Below are positions 1 through 14,240 of a DNA stretch of 51,993 nt, piece after piece. Position numbers and translations under genes: made by a program. Numbering within the stretch: the stretch's first letter is position 1; each line of letters opens with the position of its first letter. Source of the DNA: an uncultured Ectothiorhodospiraceae bacterium (GTDB lineage: Bacteria > Pseudomonadota > Gammaproteobacteria > Nitrococcales > Nitrococcaceae); contig CAJXND010000009.1 in NCBI GenBank assembly GCA_913056385.1, forward strand, positions 1-51,993, given 5' to 3'. The notes under the pieces are model-generated. The model was not told the DNA's origin and ran no database searches. It worked only from the letters and a program-made list of their open reading frames with translations.

Positions 1-1079
1 CGACCGATGTCGAGGTAGGCGAGGATCTTCTCGAGCTGATCGCGCGAGGCCTGGGCGCCCACCATCGTGTCGGTATCCAGCGGGTTGCCGGTCTTGATCC
101 GGCTGACGCGGTCGAGGGCGGCGTCCATGAAGTCGCCGTAGAACGACTTCTGCACCAGCGCCCGTGACGGGCAGGTGCAGACCTCGCCCTGGTTGAGGGC
201 GAACATGGCAAAGCCTTCGAGCGACTTCTCGCGGAAGCCGTCGTCCGCGGCAAAGCAGTCGTCAAAGAAGACGTTGGGCGACTTGCCGCCCAGCTCGAGC
301 GTGACCGGAATGATGTTCTCGGAAGCGTACTGCATGATCAGACGGCCGGTGGTCGTCTCGCCGGTGAACGCCACCTTGGCGATGCGCGGATTCGAGGCGA
401 GGGCCTTGCCGGCTTCGGCACCGAAGCCGTTGACCACGTTGAGGACGCCGGCGGGCAGCAGGTCGGCGATCATCTCCACCAGGAGCAGGATGCTGGCCGG
501 GGTCTGCTCGGCGGGCTTCAGGACGATGCAGTTGCCGGCGGCCAGTGCCGGCGCGATTTTCCAGGTGGCCATCAGGATCGGGAAATTCCAGGGGATGATC
601 TGCCCGACCACGCCCAGCGGCTCGTGAATGTGATAGGCCACCGTGTCGTTGTCCAGTTCGCCGATCGTCCCCTCCTGGGCACGGATCACGCCGGCGAAAT
701 ACCGGAAGTGATCAATGGCGAGCGGGATATCGGCGGCCAGCGTCTCACGCACGGGCTTGCCGTTTTCCCAGGCCTCCGCCACGGCGATCTTCTCGAGATT
801 CTCTTCCATGCGGTCGGCAATGCGGTTGAGAATCACTGCACGCTCGGCGACCGGTGTCTTGCCCCAGGCGTCTTTGGCGGCATGGGCGGCGTCCAGGGCG
901 AGCTCGATGTCGGCGGCCTTGGAGCGGGGGATGCTGCAGAAGGTCTGGCCGGTCACCGGCGTGGGGTTCTCGAAGTACTCCCCATCCACCGGGGCCTTCC
1001 ACTCGCCACCGATGAAGTTTCCGTACTGGCTCTTGAAGCTGACGATCGCATCGCTGCTTCCGGGGTTTGCGTAAATCAT
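1..1079 (-). CDS. NAD-dependent aldehyde dehydrogenase (partial, C-terminus outside window)
   Basis: Reverse-strand reading gives 359 residues of an ALDH of the ExaC/AldB (acetaldehyde/chloroacetaldehyde dehydrogenase) type, which oxidises aldehydes to acids with NAD(P)+ in the cytosol. Visible are the cofactor-fold segment PWNFP (163-167), the general-base Glu262 in ELGGKSPN and the catalytic Cys301 in [11 protein letters not shown], with a second Cys at 303 as in this subgroup. Full members have about 506 residues, so roughly 145 are missing beyond base 1. The start ATG at 1079 follows an AGGAG Shine-Dalgarno (complement of 1081-1092). The divergent neighbour is a sigma-54 activator and a sigma-54 promoter precedes this gene, so aldehyde- or alcohol-induced expression is likely. 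The exact substrate cannot be read from sequence. Confidence 0.93.
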   Translation of the reverse strand, partial: MIYANPGSSDAIVSFKSQYGNFIGGEWKAPVDGEYFENPTPVTGQTFCSIPRSKAADIELALDAAHAAKDAWGKTPVAERAVILNRIADRMEENLEKIAVAEAWENGKPVRETLAADIPLAIDHFRYFAGVIRAQEGTIGELDNDTVAYHIHEPLGVVGQIIPWNFPILMATWKIAPALAAGNCIVLKPAEQTPASILLLVEMIADLLPAGVLNVVNGFGAEAGKALASNPRIAKVAFTGETTTGRLIMQYASENIIPVTLELGGKSPNVFFDDCFAADDGFREKSLEGFAMFALNQGEVCTCPSRALVQKSFYGDFMDAALDRVSRIKTGNPLDTDTMVGAQASRDQLEKILAYLDIG

Positions 1080-1140
1080 GCCTTCTCCTCCGTTATTTCA
1101 ACTTGTCGTATCCCCAGATGGGGCGACCATCGAAAGCATC

Positions 1141-1155
1141 GCAAGATCCGGGCCA
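1141..1155 (-). promoter_or_regulatory. Sigma-54 (-24/-12) promoter for the aldehyde dehydrogenase
   Basis: On the minus strand the sequence reads TGGCCC-GGATC-TTGC, against the RpoN consensus TGGCAC-N5-TTGC. The GG and GC dinucleotides have the obligatory spacing. It lies about 62 bp upstream of the ALDH start, leaving a leader of about 50 nt, and the divergent gene encodes a sigma-54 activator with an intact GAFTGA motif. Confidence 0.72.
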
Positions 1156-1264
1156 GCATGGTGGGCCAGTGCTCAGGCCCTTGTCATGGGCGCTTTTTGA
1201 AGCGATCCTTGTTGTTAAGTGGACCGTCAGATTCCACCGGCCAATGTGCCGAGTTGAGACAACC

Positions 1265-1281
1265 TGTTGCAGAATGCGACA
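1265..1281. promoter_or_regulatory. Candidate activator-binding inverted repeat (UAS)
   Basis: TGTTGCA-GAA-TGCGACA is a near-perfect inverted repeat (6 of 7 positions) with TGT-N11-ACA ends. It sits about 110 bp upstream of the sigma-54 -24 element, the usual enhancer distance, and just upstream of the activator's own ribosome site. It could serve both ALDH activation and autoregulation. Assignment is inferred from symmetry and position only. Confidence 0.4.
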
Positions 1282-1293
1282 GAGGAGGAGGCC

Positions 1294-3177
<1,884 letters not shown>

Positions 3178-3263
3178 CGAGGGCACCCGCCACCGCGGAA
3201 TTTCCCAGTGACCGCCAAAATGGGTATTTTTGACGCTTCAGCGCGGGATGGCCACGAGCGTCA

Positions 3264-6200
3264 ATGCGGCTTAGCAGAATCCGCCTCAACGGCTTCAAAT
3301 CGTTCGTCGACTCCACGCCGGTGCCTCTCCCCGGGGGCATAACGGCCATCGTCGGCCCGAACGGCTGTGGCAAGTCCAACATCATCGATGCCGTGCGCTG
3401 GGTCATGGGGGAGAGTTCGGCGAAGCATCTGCGCGGCGGCTCCATGGCCGACGTGATCTTCAGTGGCTCCGGCAGCCGCAAGCCGGTCGGCCAGGCCAGC
3501 ATCGAGCTGGTCTTCGATAACGCCGACGGCAGCCTTGGAGGCCAGTACGCGGCCTTCGCCGAAATCGCCGTCCGCCGTCAGGTCAATCGCGACGGCCAGT
3601 CGGTGTACTACCTCAACGGCAGCCGCTGCCGACGGCGCGACATTACCGATGTGTTCCTGGGGACCGGACTGGGGCCCCGGAGCTACTCGATCATCGAACA
3701 GGGCACCATCTCCCGCCTGATCGAGGCGAAGCCCGAGGAGCTCCGCGCCTATCTCGAGGAGGCGGCGGGCATCAGCCTGTACAAGGAGCGGCGACGGGAG
3801 ACCGAACGGCGCATGCGTGACACCCGCGAGAACCTCGAGCGTCTGGAGGACGTCCGTGACGAGGTGAGCCGTCAGCTGGACAAGCTCTCGAAACAGGCGG
3901 AAACGGCGGAGCGCTACCGCGAACTCAAGGCCGAGGAGCGCCGGCGCCGTGCCCAACTGTTGATCCTCCGTATCCGCGGACTGGAGGCCGAGCGAGCCGG
4001 GATCCAGGCGGAACTCGTTGAGCGCAACAACGCCCTGGAGGCCCGGCTTGCCGAGCAGCGCCGTTGCGAGCGTGAAATAACCTCCCTGCGGGCCAGCCAG
4101 TCGGAGGCAAGCGATCGGCTGAATGCCATCCAGGGACGGTACTACCAGCTTGGCTCCGATATCGCGCGTCTGGAGCAGCGCATCAGTCATAACCGGCAGA
4201 TCCGTGAGGATAGCCGGCGCGAGCTGACCCGGATCGGCGAGTCCATCGCCGAGAACACGCAGTCGCTCGAGCAGGATCGGGAAAAGCAGCGCGTGCTCGA
4301 TGACCGGCTTGCCACCCTGCAGCCGGCGCTCGCCGAGGCCGATGCGGGACTCGGCGAGGCCGATGCGCGGGTGGCGGAAGCCCGCCGCCGGCTGGACGAG
4401 GCCCGGGAGGCGCGTGATGCACTGACCGAGGTGCGCGTCGATGCCGAACGCCGCGCCCAGGTGGAGCGTACCCGCATCGAGCAGCTTGAGGCGCGACAGG
4501 TCGATCAGCAGCGTCGCAGCGAGCGCCTGGCCAGTGAGCTTGCCTCGCTGACGGAGGCCGATGCCGCACCGCTGGATGCGCTTCGGTCGACCATTGTCGG
4601 GCTGACAGGCGATCGGGCCGATCTGGATGAGCAAATCGAACGCCTGCAGGTCGACATCAGCGACCGACGGATCGACCGCGACGATGCAAGCGAGCGGTTG
4701 GCTTCCCTTCGCACTGAGCTCGGCGAGCAGCAGGCCCGGCTGACCTCGCTGGAGACGCTGCAGGAGGCAGCCCTCGGTGCCAGGGAGGGCGTCGCCGACT
4801 GGCTCGCCCAATTCGCGTTGGATCCCGGTCGTCGGCTGGCCGATCGCCTGGAGGTCGAGCCGGGCTGGGAACTCGCGGTCGAAATGGTCCTCGGCGAGGC
4901 GTTGCAGGCGGTTGAAGCAGGGGATGATCAACTCTTTGCCGGGTCGCTGGCTGCTCCTGCCAGCGGTCGGGTCATGCTGTTTCAGGAAGCGCAATCGGTC
5001 TCCCCGGACGAGACCAGCGCTGGCGGGCAGCCGCTTGCCGGACATGTCCGTGGAGCGGGTGCGCTGTTGGAGCTGCTGGCTGGCGTTCATGCCGCGGCGA
5101 CTGATGGCGAGGCGCGCGCCCTGCTGGCGACCTTGCCCCGGGGGCACTCCGTGGTCACCCGTGACGGACACTGGCACGGCCATCAGTGGCTTCGCCTGAT
5201 GGCCGTGGAGGACAATCCGGAGGCGGGGGTGGTGGCCCGAGGGCGCGAGATCGATGCGGCGGGGGAAGCCATCGCCCGGCTTCAAAAAGCGGTGGCCGAT
5301 GCCGAATCCGGGCTGGCCACGCAGAACGCGGCGCTCGAGGATCTGGATAACCGGCTCGAGGCCGACATCGACAGGCGCCATGCCATTGATCGGGATCTGG
5401 CGGCGCAGCGTGCGCGGCTGGAGTCCGAGCAGGCCCAGATGGATGCCCGCCGGCAACGGGTGGACGCACTGCAGGGCGAGCGCGCCGAACTGCGGGAGGA
5501 CATGGTCGGCGCCGACACGGCGATTCGCGAGGCCCGGGAGCGGCTGCAGGAAGCGCTTGCTGCAGCCGAGACGGCGGAGCAGCGGCAGCCGCCACTGGAC
5601 GCCGCCTGCGAATCGGCCCAGGCGTCGCTCGACGAGGCCCGCGACAACGCCGCTTCGGCCCGCGAACGGCGGCAGGATCTGGCCGTCCGGTTGGAGAGCG
5701 CACAAACCGCCCGTCAGTCGATGGATGAGGCCATTGCGCGGCTCGAGCAGCAGCACTCACGCCATGAGCAGCGCCGCGAGGAACTGCAGGCGGCGCTCGA
5801 CGCGGTGGATGATCCGGAAGGGGGCCTCGAGAACGAGCGTCAGGAACTGCTGGCCCGACGCGTGGCGGTGGAAGGCGAGTTGAGTGAGGCGCGACGTGGC
5901 CTGGAGGAAACCGAGGCGTCGCTGCGCAGACTCGATCAGGAGCGCCTGACGGCCGAACAGGCCGTGACGGAACTGCGCGGGTCGGCCGAGTCGGCGCGCC
6001 ACCGGGACACCGAGATCGGGACGCGGCTGGCCACGCAGCAGGAGCAGCTCCACGCGATCGACGTCAATCAGGCGGAAGCGGCGGCGGCACTGCCGGAGGA
6101 GGCCGCCGAGGCGGACTGGGAGACCGAACTGGAGCGGCTTGACAGCCGCATCCGCCGGCTTGGTCCGATCAATCTGGCGGCGATTGATGAGCACCGGGCG

Positions 6201-6779
6201 CTGGCAGAGCGCAAGGGCTATCTGGATGAGCAGCAATCGGATCTGGCCGAGGCATTGGAGACGCTGCAGGGCGCGATCCAGCGGATCGATCGGGAGACCC
6301 GCACCCGCTTCCGCGAGACCTTCGACAAGGTCAACAGCGGGCTGCAGCGGCTCTTCCCCCGCCTCTTCGGCGGTGGCGAGGCGTTTCTGGAGATGACCGA
6401 GGATGATCTGCTGGAGACGGGTGTCACGATCATGGCGCGCCCGCCGGGCAAGCGGATCACCAATATCCACCTGTTGTCGGGGGGCGAGAAGGCGCTCGCC
6501 GCGGTATCGCTGGTGTTCGCCATCTTCGAGCTCAGTCCCGCTCCGTTCTGCATGCTGGATGAGGTGGATGCACCGCTGGACGAGGCGAATGTGGGGCGCT
6601 TCTGTGACCTGCTCCGGGAGATGTCGGCCCGCGTTCAGTTCATCGTCATCACGCACAACAAGACCACCATGGAGGCGGCCAGCCATCTCGCCGGCGTGAC
6701 CATGGCGGAACCCGGTGTCTCCCGGCTGGTGGCCGTTGATGTGGAGTCCGCCGTGGAGATGGCCACGGCGGATGCTTGA
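3264..6779 (+). CDS. smc: Chromosome partition protein SMC
   Basis: A 1171-residue condensin ATPase that organises and segregates the chromosome together with ScpA and ScpB, both encoded at 13407-14808. Walker A GPNGCGKS lies at 31-38. Two long coiled coils, rich in Glu/Arg/Gln/Ala heptads, flank a hinge around 500-670. The C-terminal head carries the ABC signature LSGGEK from residue 1071 and the Walker B/D-loop LDEVDAPLDE. Length is normal for the family. The start lacks a strong Shine-Dalgarno. An smc rather than mukB system is typical for this branch of the Gammaproteobacteria. It is followed by zipA and ligA, a conserved order. Confidence 0.98.
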   Translation: MRLSRIRLNGFKSFVDSTPVPLPGGITAIVGPNGCGKSNIIDAVRWVMGESSAKHLRGGSMADVIFSGSGSRKPVGQASIELVFDNADGSLGGQYAAFAEIAVRRQVNRDGQSVYYLNGSRCRRRDITDVFLGTGLGPRSYSIIEQGTISRLIEAKPEELRAYLEEAAGISLYKERRRETERRMRDTRENLERLEDVRDEVSRQLDKLSKQAETAERYRELKAEERRRRAQLLILRIRGLEAERAGIQAELVERNNALEARLAEQRRCEREITSLRASQSEASDRLNAIQGRYYQLGSDIARLEQRISHNRQIREDSRRELTRIGESIAENTQSLEQDREKQRVLDDRLATLQPALAEADAGLGEADARVAEARRRLDEAREARDALTEVRVDAERRAQVERTRIEQLEARQVDQQRRSERLASELASLTEADAAPLDALRSTIVGLTGDRADLDEQIERLQVDISDRRIDRDDASERLASLRTELGEQQARLTSLETLQEAALGAREGVADWLAQFALDPGRRLADRLEVEPGWELAVEMVLGEALQAVEAGDDQLFAGSLAAPASGRVMLFQEAQSVSPDETSAGGQPLAGHVRGAGALLELLAGVHAAATDGEARALLATLPRGHSVVTRDGHWHGHQWLRLMAVEDNPEAGVVARGREIDAAGEAIARLQKAVADAESGLATQNAALEDLDNRLEADIDRRHAIDRDLAAQRARLESEQAQMDARRQRVDALQGERAELREDMVGADTAIREARERLQEALAAAETAEQRQPPLDAACESAQASLDEARDNAASARERRQDLAVRLESAQTARQSMDEAIARLEQQHSRHEQRREELQAALDAVDDPEGGLENERQELLARRVAVEGELSEARRGLEETEASLRRLDQERLTAEQAVTELRGSAESARHRDTEIGTRLATQQEQLHAIDVNQAEAAAALPEEAAEADWETELERLDSRIRRLGPINLAAIDEHRALAERKGYLDEQQSDLAEALETLQGAIQRIDRETRTRFRETFDKVNSGLQRLFPRLFGGGEAFLEMTEDDLLETGVTIMARPPGKRITNIHLLSGGEKALAAVSLVFAIFELSPAPFCMLDEVDAPLDEANVGRFCDLLREMSARVQFIVITHNKTTMEAASHLAGVTMAEPGVSRLVAVDVESAVEMATADA

Positions 6780-6790
6780 GTTAAGACAAG

Positions 6791-6811
6791 CGGCGTTGCA
6801 ACCTGACGCCG
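6791..6811 (+). terminator. Small hairpin between smc and zipA
   Basis: CGGCGT and ACGCCG form a 6-bp stem around a 9-nt loop, followed by GTTATTGG. There is no proper U-tract, so it may only attenuate transcription or be chance. Confidence 0.25.
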
Positions 6812-6832
6812 GTTATTGGAGCGGACACTGGC

Positions 6833-9956
<3,124 letters not shown>

Positions 9957-9957
<1 letters not shown>

Positions 9958-9976
9958 GCCGCCCCCGCAGGCGGCC
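9957..9976. terminator. Convergent hairpin between ligA and the foldase gene
   Basis: GGCCGCC-CCCGCA-GGCGGCC is a perfect 7-bp GC stem located exactly between two converging genes. It lacks a U-tract on either strand, so it may act bidirectionally as a pause or processing structure. Confidence 0.45.
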
Positions 9977-9994
9977 CGGGTCCGTCCGGTACGG

Positions 9995-10840
9995 CTACCC
10001 GTTATCGGGTGTGGCCCACGAGGCCTCGTAATCGATGTTTGCATTATCGCGCAGCGTCGCCAGGCGCTCCTGGATGCGCTCGTTGATGATGCGCATGCGC
10101 AGCTGACCGGCAACGTCGCCAAACGCCGGAGCGGCCGTCTCGCGTGTTTCGTCGAGGCGGATGACATGCCAGCCGAACCGGGTCTCCACCGGTTCTGCCG
10201 TCAGCTCGCCGGCCTCCAGGCCCGCCACCGCCTCGGAAAACGGCGCCACCATGTCACCGGCGGCAAACCAGCCGAGGTCACCGCCGCGCTCGGAACTGCC
10301 GTCCTGGGAGTACTGACGGGCAAGGTCGGTGAAGTCCTCGCCGTTTTCGAGTCGACTGATGATCCCCTCGGCCTGATCACGCTCCGAGACCAGGATATGG
10401 CGTGCCTTGTATTCAAGCGGGGCATCGCCGCCGTACTCCGCCTCGTAGCGCTCCCGCAGCACCGACTCGTCCACCGGTTGCTCGGTGGTCAGCTGCCGGA
10501 CGAAGGCCTGCGCGAGGGATGTCCGGCGGTTGTTGTTGAGCTGGGCCTGCAGGTCGGGATTCTCGGCGAGCCCATCGGCGTCCCCGGCCTGGGCGAGCAG
10601 CATCAGGTTAATGTACTCCTGCAGGAACTGTCGCCGCTGGGCGGGCGGGATGTCCGACCGACCCTGGGTCTGCTGTTCGACCAGCAGATCGAGTTCCCGC
10701 TCGGTAATGGGCTCGCCATTGATCTCGGCGAGGATCTCGGCTTCCTGGGCCTGGGCGGTGCTCAGGCCGGCCGCCAGCAGCAGGGCGGGCAACAGGCGTC
10801 GCAGGGGGTTAGTGGCGTTGGCATTCATTGTCTTACTCAT
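9995..10840 (-). CDS. Periplasmic peptidyl-prolyl isomerase, parvulin (PpiC/SurA-like) type
   Basis: A 281-residue exported foldase. An N-terminal signal peptide (LLPALLLAAGL...AQA, cleaved near residue 31) is followed by a SurA-N-like helical chaperone segment (about 35-145) and a parvulin domain (about 150-245) with the typical HILVS, DLGWF and GWHVIRL elements. It is likely to catalyse prolyl isomerisation of unfolded envelope proteins. The ATG at 10840 overlaps the bolA stop in an ATGA, supporting this start over the internal Met5. It is last in the yciI-bolA-foldase operon. Confidence 0.93.
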   Translation of the reverse strand: MSKTMNANATNPLRRLLPALLLAAGLSTAQAQEAEILAEINGEPITERELDLLVEQQTQGRSDIPPAQRRQFLQEYINLMLLAQAGDADGLAENPDLQAQLNNNRRTSLAQAFVRQLTTEQPVDESVLRERYEAEYGGDAPLEYKARHILVSERDQAEGIISRLENGEDFTDLARQYSQDGSSERGGDLGWFAAGDMVAPFSEAVAGLEAGELTAEPVETRFGWHVIRLDETRETAAPAFGDVAGQLRMRIINERIQERLATLRDNANIDYEASWATPDNG

Positions 10841-11148
10841 TGGCGGTTGGTTTGGGGTCGCTCGGCTTCAGCGGGCGTCAGCGCCTCGATGCTGAGCGCA
10901 TGGATGCAGTCGTCGCGAATGGCGTCGCCCATGGCGTCATAGATCAGGCGATGACGCTGGAGGCGGCCCCGGCCGGCGAAGTCATCACTGATCACCTGGA
11001 CGTGGTAGTGCCCGCCGCCGGCCCGGGCGCCGGCATGACCGGCATGCAGGTGGCTGTCGTCGCGGACCTCCACGTGCAGCACGTCGAGGGCGTGGCAGAG
11101 CCTCTCCCGAATCATTCCGGGCCGCTCGCTCCGGGGAATGTCGTTCAT
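10837..11148 (-). CDS. bolA: BolA family protein
   Basis: A 103-residue BolA-type protein; such proteins partner monothiol glutaredoxins in Fe-S handling and can act in stress and morphology control. The class II KH-like fold is recognisable from [20 protein letters not shown] and the C-terminal [10 protein letters not shown] segment. The start at 11148 is chosen because its ATG overlaps the yciI stop (ATGA) and it removes an unrelated N-terminal extension; the stop overlaps the foldase start in the same way. Confidence 0.92.
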   Translation of the reverse strand: MNDIPRSERPGMIRERLCHALDVLHVEVRDDSHLHAGHAGARAGGGHYHVQVISDDFAGRGRLQRHRLIYDAMGDAIRDDCIHALSIEALTPAEAERPQTNRQ

Positions 11149-11444
11149 GGCAGAACCTTCCGAAAGGGCTTCACTGTGACCTGACGATAGACACCGGCGG
11201 CGACATACGGGTCGGCCTCGGCCCATTCCCGTGCCGCCGCCAGTGACGTGAAGTCGGCAATCACCAGACTGCCGCTGAATCCGGCAGGTCCCGGGTCATC
11301 GGCGTCGATGGCGGGATGCGGGCCTGCAACGAGCAGTCGTCCCTCGTCACGCAGCGCCTCCAGGCGCGCGAGGTGATCGGTTCTCGCCCCGGCCCGACGT
11401 TCGAGGCTATCGTCGATGTCTTCGCTGATGATGGCGTAGTACAT
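11145..11444 (-). CDS. YciI family protein
   Basis: A 99-residue small ferredoxin-like alpha+beta protein of the YciI/DUF1330-like superfamily. It begins MYYAIISED and shows the family features [19 protein letters not shown] and a C-terminal VKPF segment. The biochemical role of the family is mostly undefined, though some act as small dehalogenase- or hydrolase-like enzymes. It is the first gene of the yciI-bolA-foldase operon and diverges from yciO. Confidence 0.88.
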   Translation of the reverse strand: MYYAIISEDIDDSLERRAGARTDHLARLEALRDEGRLLVAGPHPAIDADDPGPAGFSGSLVIADFTSLAAAREWAEADPYVAAGVYRQVTVKPFRKVLP

Positions 11445-11515
11445 GCGTATCGTCCTGTAAGGGGGCCAGACGCTACCATACCTGAGCATGGTGAACACCA
11501 AGGAGAAGAGACGGC

Positions 11516-12139
11516 ATGAGCCAGTACTTCGAGATCCATCCGCAGACCCCCCAGCCGCGACTCATCCGCCGAGCCGTCGAGATCATCCGCGACGGAGGCG
11601 TCATCGTCTATCCGAGCGGTACGACCTACGCCCTGGGCTGTGCCATGGGCGAGAAGACGGCACTGGACCGGATCCGGCGCCTTCGCGGACTGGAGGAGCG
11701 TCACCACTTCACCCTGGCCTGCCGTGATCTGTCCGATATCGGCAGCTATACCCGTGTCGACAACACCGCCTTCCGCCTGCTGAAGGCGCACACGCCGGGG
11801 CCTTATACGTTCGTGCTGCGGGCCACCGCCGAGGTGCCGCGGCGTATCCAGCACGCACGCCGCAAGACCATCGGCATCCGGGTGCCGGATCATCCGGTTG
11901 CCATCGCACTGCTGGAGGCGCTGGGCGAGCCGTTGACCACCAGCACCCTGTTGCTGCCCGGTGAGACCGAGCCGATGACTGATCCCGTGGACATGCGCGA
12001 GCGGCTGGGTAACCAGGTGGACGCGGTGCTCGATGCCGGGCCCGGGGGGCTGGAGCCGAGCACGGTCATCGATCTGAGCGGTGACGCCCCGGAGGTCATT
12101 CGCCGTGGTGCCGGCGATGCACACGTTTTCGAGGCGTAA
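11516..12139 (+). CDS. yciO: YciO, Sua5/YrdC-like protein
   Basis: A 207-residue member of the Sua5/YrdC/YciO RNA-binding fold. It matches the YciO branch ([40 protein letters not shown]) rather than TsaC, so it probably does not make the essential threonylcarbamoyl-AMP for t6A tRNA. A role in nucleotide or tRNA binding is inferred only. It lies 47 bp upstream of trpS and diverges from yciI. Confidence 0.9.
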   Translation: MSQYFEIHPQTPQPRLIRRAVEIIRDGGVIVYPSGTTYALGCAMGEKTALDRIRRLRGLEERHHFTLACRDLSDIGSYTRVDNTAFRLLKAHTPGPYTFVLRATAEVPRRIQHARRKTIGIRVPDHPVAIALLEALGEPLTTSTLLLPGETEPMTDPVDMRERLGNQVDAVLDAGPGGLEPSTVIDLSGDAPEVIRRGAGDAHVFEA

Positions 12140-12186
12140 TCCGCTATCATGCAGGGCAGTCTGTCCGGCAAGAAGCGGAGGTCAAC

Positions 12187-13410
12187 TTGAGTCAGACCCT
12201 AGCCAGCGGCGATCGCATCCTCTCGGGTATGCGGCCCACCGGTCGCCTGCACCTCGGGCACTATCACGGCGTGCTCCGCAACTGGATCAGGTTGCAGGAG
12301 ACCAACGAGTGCTTTTTCTTCGTGGCCGACTGGCACGCGCTGACCACCGCGTACGAAAAGCGTGAGGTCATCTCGGAGAGTGTCTGGGACATGGTGGTGG
12401 ACTGGCTCGCCTGCGGGGTGAACCCTAACCTGGCGACGCTGTTCATCCAGTCCAGGGTGGTCGAGCATGCCGAGCTGCACCTTCTGCTGTCTATGATTGC
12501 GCCCCTCGGGTGGCTCGAACGGGTGCCGACCTACAAGGATCAGATTGCCGAGCTGCGCGAAAAGGACCTCGCTACCTACGGCTTTCTGGGCTACCCCGTT
12601 CTTCAGAGTGCCGATATCCTCATCTACGGGGCCAGCGGTGTGCCAGTGGGCGAGGATCAGGTCTCGCACGTGGAGCTCACCCGGGAACTGGCGCGACGCT
12701 TCAATTACCTGTTCGGTCGCGAGCCCGGCTTCGAGGACAAGGCCGAGGCCGCGGTGGGCAAGATGGGCAAGAAACAGGCGCGGCTCTACCGCGAGCTGCG
12801 CCGGCGCTACCAGGAGTCAGGGGATACCGAGGCCCTCGGGGAGGCGCAGGCGCTGCTTGAGGCGCAGCAGAACCTGACCATCGCCGACCGGGCCCGCCTC
12901 GCCGGATATCTTGACGGCGGTGGCCGGAGCGTCCTCGCCGAGCCGGAAGCGCTGCTGACTCACGCCCCGAGGATGCCTGGGCTCGATGGTCGCAAGATGT
13001 CCAAGTCCTATGGCAATACGCTGTCGTTGCGCGAGTCCGATGCCGATATCGATCAGAAGATACGCACCATGCCGACGGATCCGGCGCGGGTCCGGCGCAA
13101 CGATCCGGGCGAGCCGGAAAAATGCCCGGTCTTCGACCTGCATAAGGTCTACTCCGATGCGGATACCCGGGAATGGGTCCAGACCGGTTGTCGTTCGGCG
13201 GGCATCGGTTGTCTCGACTGCAAGAAGCCGCTCATCGGCGCCGTCCAGGCAGAGGTGGCCCCGATCCGCGAGCGGGCGGCGGAACTGGCGTCCGATCCGG
13301 AGCATGTCCAGCAGGTCATCGCCGATGGCTGCGACCGGGCCCGGGGCGTGGCGCGCCAGACCATGCAGGAGGTCCGCTCGGCCATCGGACTGGATTATCG
13401 CCAGCGATGA
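12187..13410 (+). CDS. trpS: Tryptophanyl-tRNA synthetase, long form
   Basis: A 407-residue class I synthetase charging tRNA-Trp. The HIGH-type motif is HLGH (22-25) and the KMSKS loop is at 270-274. It is about 70 residues longer than the 334-residue E. coli enzyme; the extra length is a Lys/Arg/Gln-rich helical insert before KMSKS (about 195-260). The start is TTG at 12187 after AGCGGAGG; no upstream ATG exists. The stop overlaps the scpA start (ATGA), coupling it to scpA-scpB. Confidence 0.95.
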   Translation: MSQTLASGDRILSGMRPTGRLHLGHYHGVLRNWIRLQETNECFFFVADWHALTTAYEKREVISESVWDMVVDWLACGVNPNLATLFIQSRVVEHAELHLLLSMIAPLGWLERVPTYKDQIAELREKDLATYGFLGYPVLQSADILIYGASGVPVGEDQVSHVELTRELARRFNYLFGREPGFEDKAEAAVGKMGKKQARLYRELRRRYQESGDTEALGEAQALLEAQQNLTIADRARLAGYLDGGGRSVLAEPEALLTHAPRMPGLDGRKMSKSYGNTLSLRESDADIDQKIRTMPTDPARVRRNDPGEPEKCPVFDLHKVYSDADTREWVQTGCRSAGIGCLDCKKPLIGAVQAEVAPIRERAAELASDPEHVQQVIADGCDRARGVARQTMQEVRSAIGLDYRQR

Positions 13411-14240
13411 CCGATGCCGGCACCGAAGAGCTGCTCGACCCCTCGGTGGTCGCCACCGTTCAGGGCGAGCCGTTTTCCGAGCTGCCACGGGATCTGTACA
13501 TCCCGCCGGACGCCCTGGAGGTCTTTCTGGAGGCTTTTGAGGGGCCGCTGGATCTGCTCCTCTACCTCATCCGGCGCCAGAACCTGGATATCCTGGATAT
13601 CCCCATTGCCGAGATTACCCGGCAGTACATGCAGTACGTGGACATCATGAAGGATCTGCGGCTGGAACTCGCTGCCGAGTACCTGGTCATGGCCGCCATG
13701 CTGGCGGAGATCAAGTCACGGATGCTCCTTCCCCGGCCGCCGGCTGCGGAATCGGACGAGGATCCCGATCCGCGGGCGGAGCTGGTGCGGCGCCTGCGTG
13801 AGTACGAACAGTTCAAGGCGGCCGGCGAACAGCTTGACGCGCTGCCACGGGTGGCGCGGGATGTCTTCCCCGGGCGGGCGGCAACGGCGGGCCTGAGGCC
13901 GGCCCGGCGGCTTCCCGCCGTGGATCTTGATGAGCTGCTGTCGGCCTTCTCCGAGGTGCTGGGGCGCGCCGCGATGTACAGTCATCATCAGATCCGGCGG
14001 GAGGCGCTCTCGGTCCGCGAGCGAATGAGCGAGACGCTGGAGCGACTGGAGGGTGATCGTTTCATGGCACTGGACGAACTGTTGCGTCCCGAGGAAGGGC
14101 GGGCGGGTGTGGTGGTGACTTTTCTCGCCATTCTCGAGCTGCTCAAGGCAGCGCTGGTCGAGCTCGTGCAGGCGGAGCCCTTTGCGCCGCTCTACCTGCG
14201 CAGCGGCGATTTGATGCCGGGGGTGGGCCGCGATGAGTGA
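13407..14240 (+). CDS. scpA: Segregation and condensation protein A (kleisin)
   Basis: A 277-residue kleisin that bridges the heads of the SMC dimer encoded at 3264-6779. It shows the N-terminal SMC-binding helix region (FEGPLDLLLYLIRRQNLDI), the middle YLVMAAMLAEIKSRMLLP helix and the C-terminal winged helix with VVTFLAILELLK. The ATG at 13407 overlaps the trpS stop; its own end overlaps scpB by 8 bp. Confidence 0.96.
   Translation: MTDAGTEELLDPSVVATVQGEPFSELPRDLYIPPDALEVFLEAFEGPLDLLLYLIRRQNLDILDIPIAEITRQYMQYVDIMKDLRLELAAEYLVMAAMLAEIKSRMLLPRPPAAESDEDPDPRAELVRRLREYEQFKAAGEQLDALPRVARDVFPGRAATAGLRPARRLPAVDLDELLSAFSEVLGRAAMYSHHQIRREALSVRERMSETLERLEGDRFMALDELLRPEEGRAGVVVTFLAILELLKAALVELVQAEPFAPLYLRSGDLMPGVGRDE

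Noticed and set aside
1267-1293. In-frame TTG start for the sigma-54 activator
   Set aside because: It lies inside the candidate activator site and has no ribosome site, while ATG 1294 follows AGGAGGAG.
3204-3231. CCCA/TGGG stem followed by TATTTTT before smc, as a terminator
   Set aside because: A 4-bp stem with a 13-nt loop is too weak to support a call.
3261-5756. Long open frame antisense to smc
   Set aside because: It mirrors the high-GC codon bias of smc; composition and motifs show no protein family, and smc is complete on the other strand.
12145-12150. TATCAT as -10 box before trpS
   Set aside because: No acceptable -35 at 16-18 bp, so not reported as a promoter.
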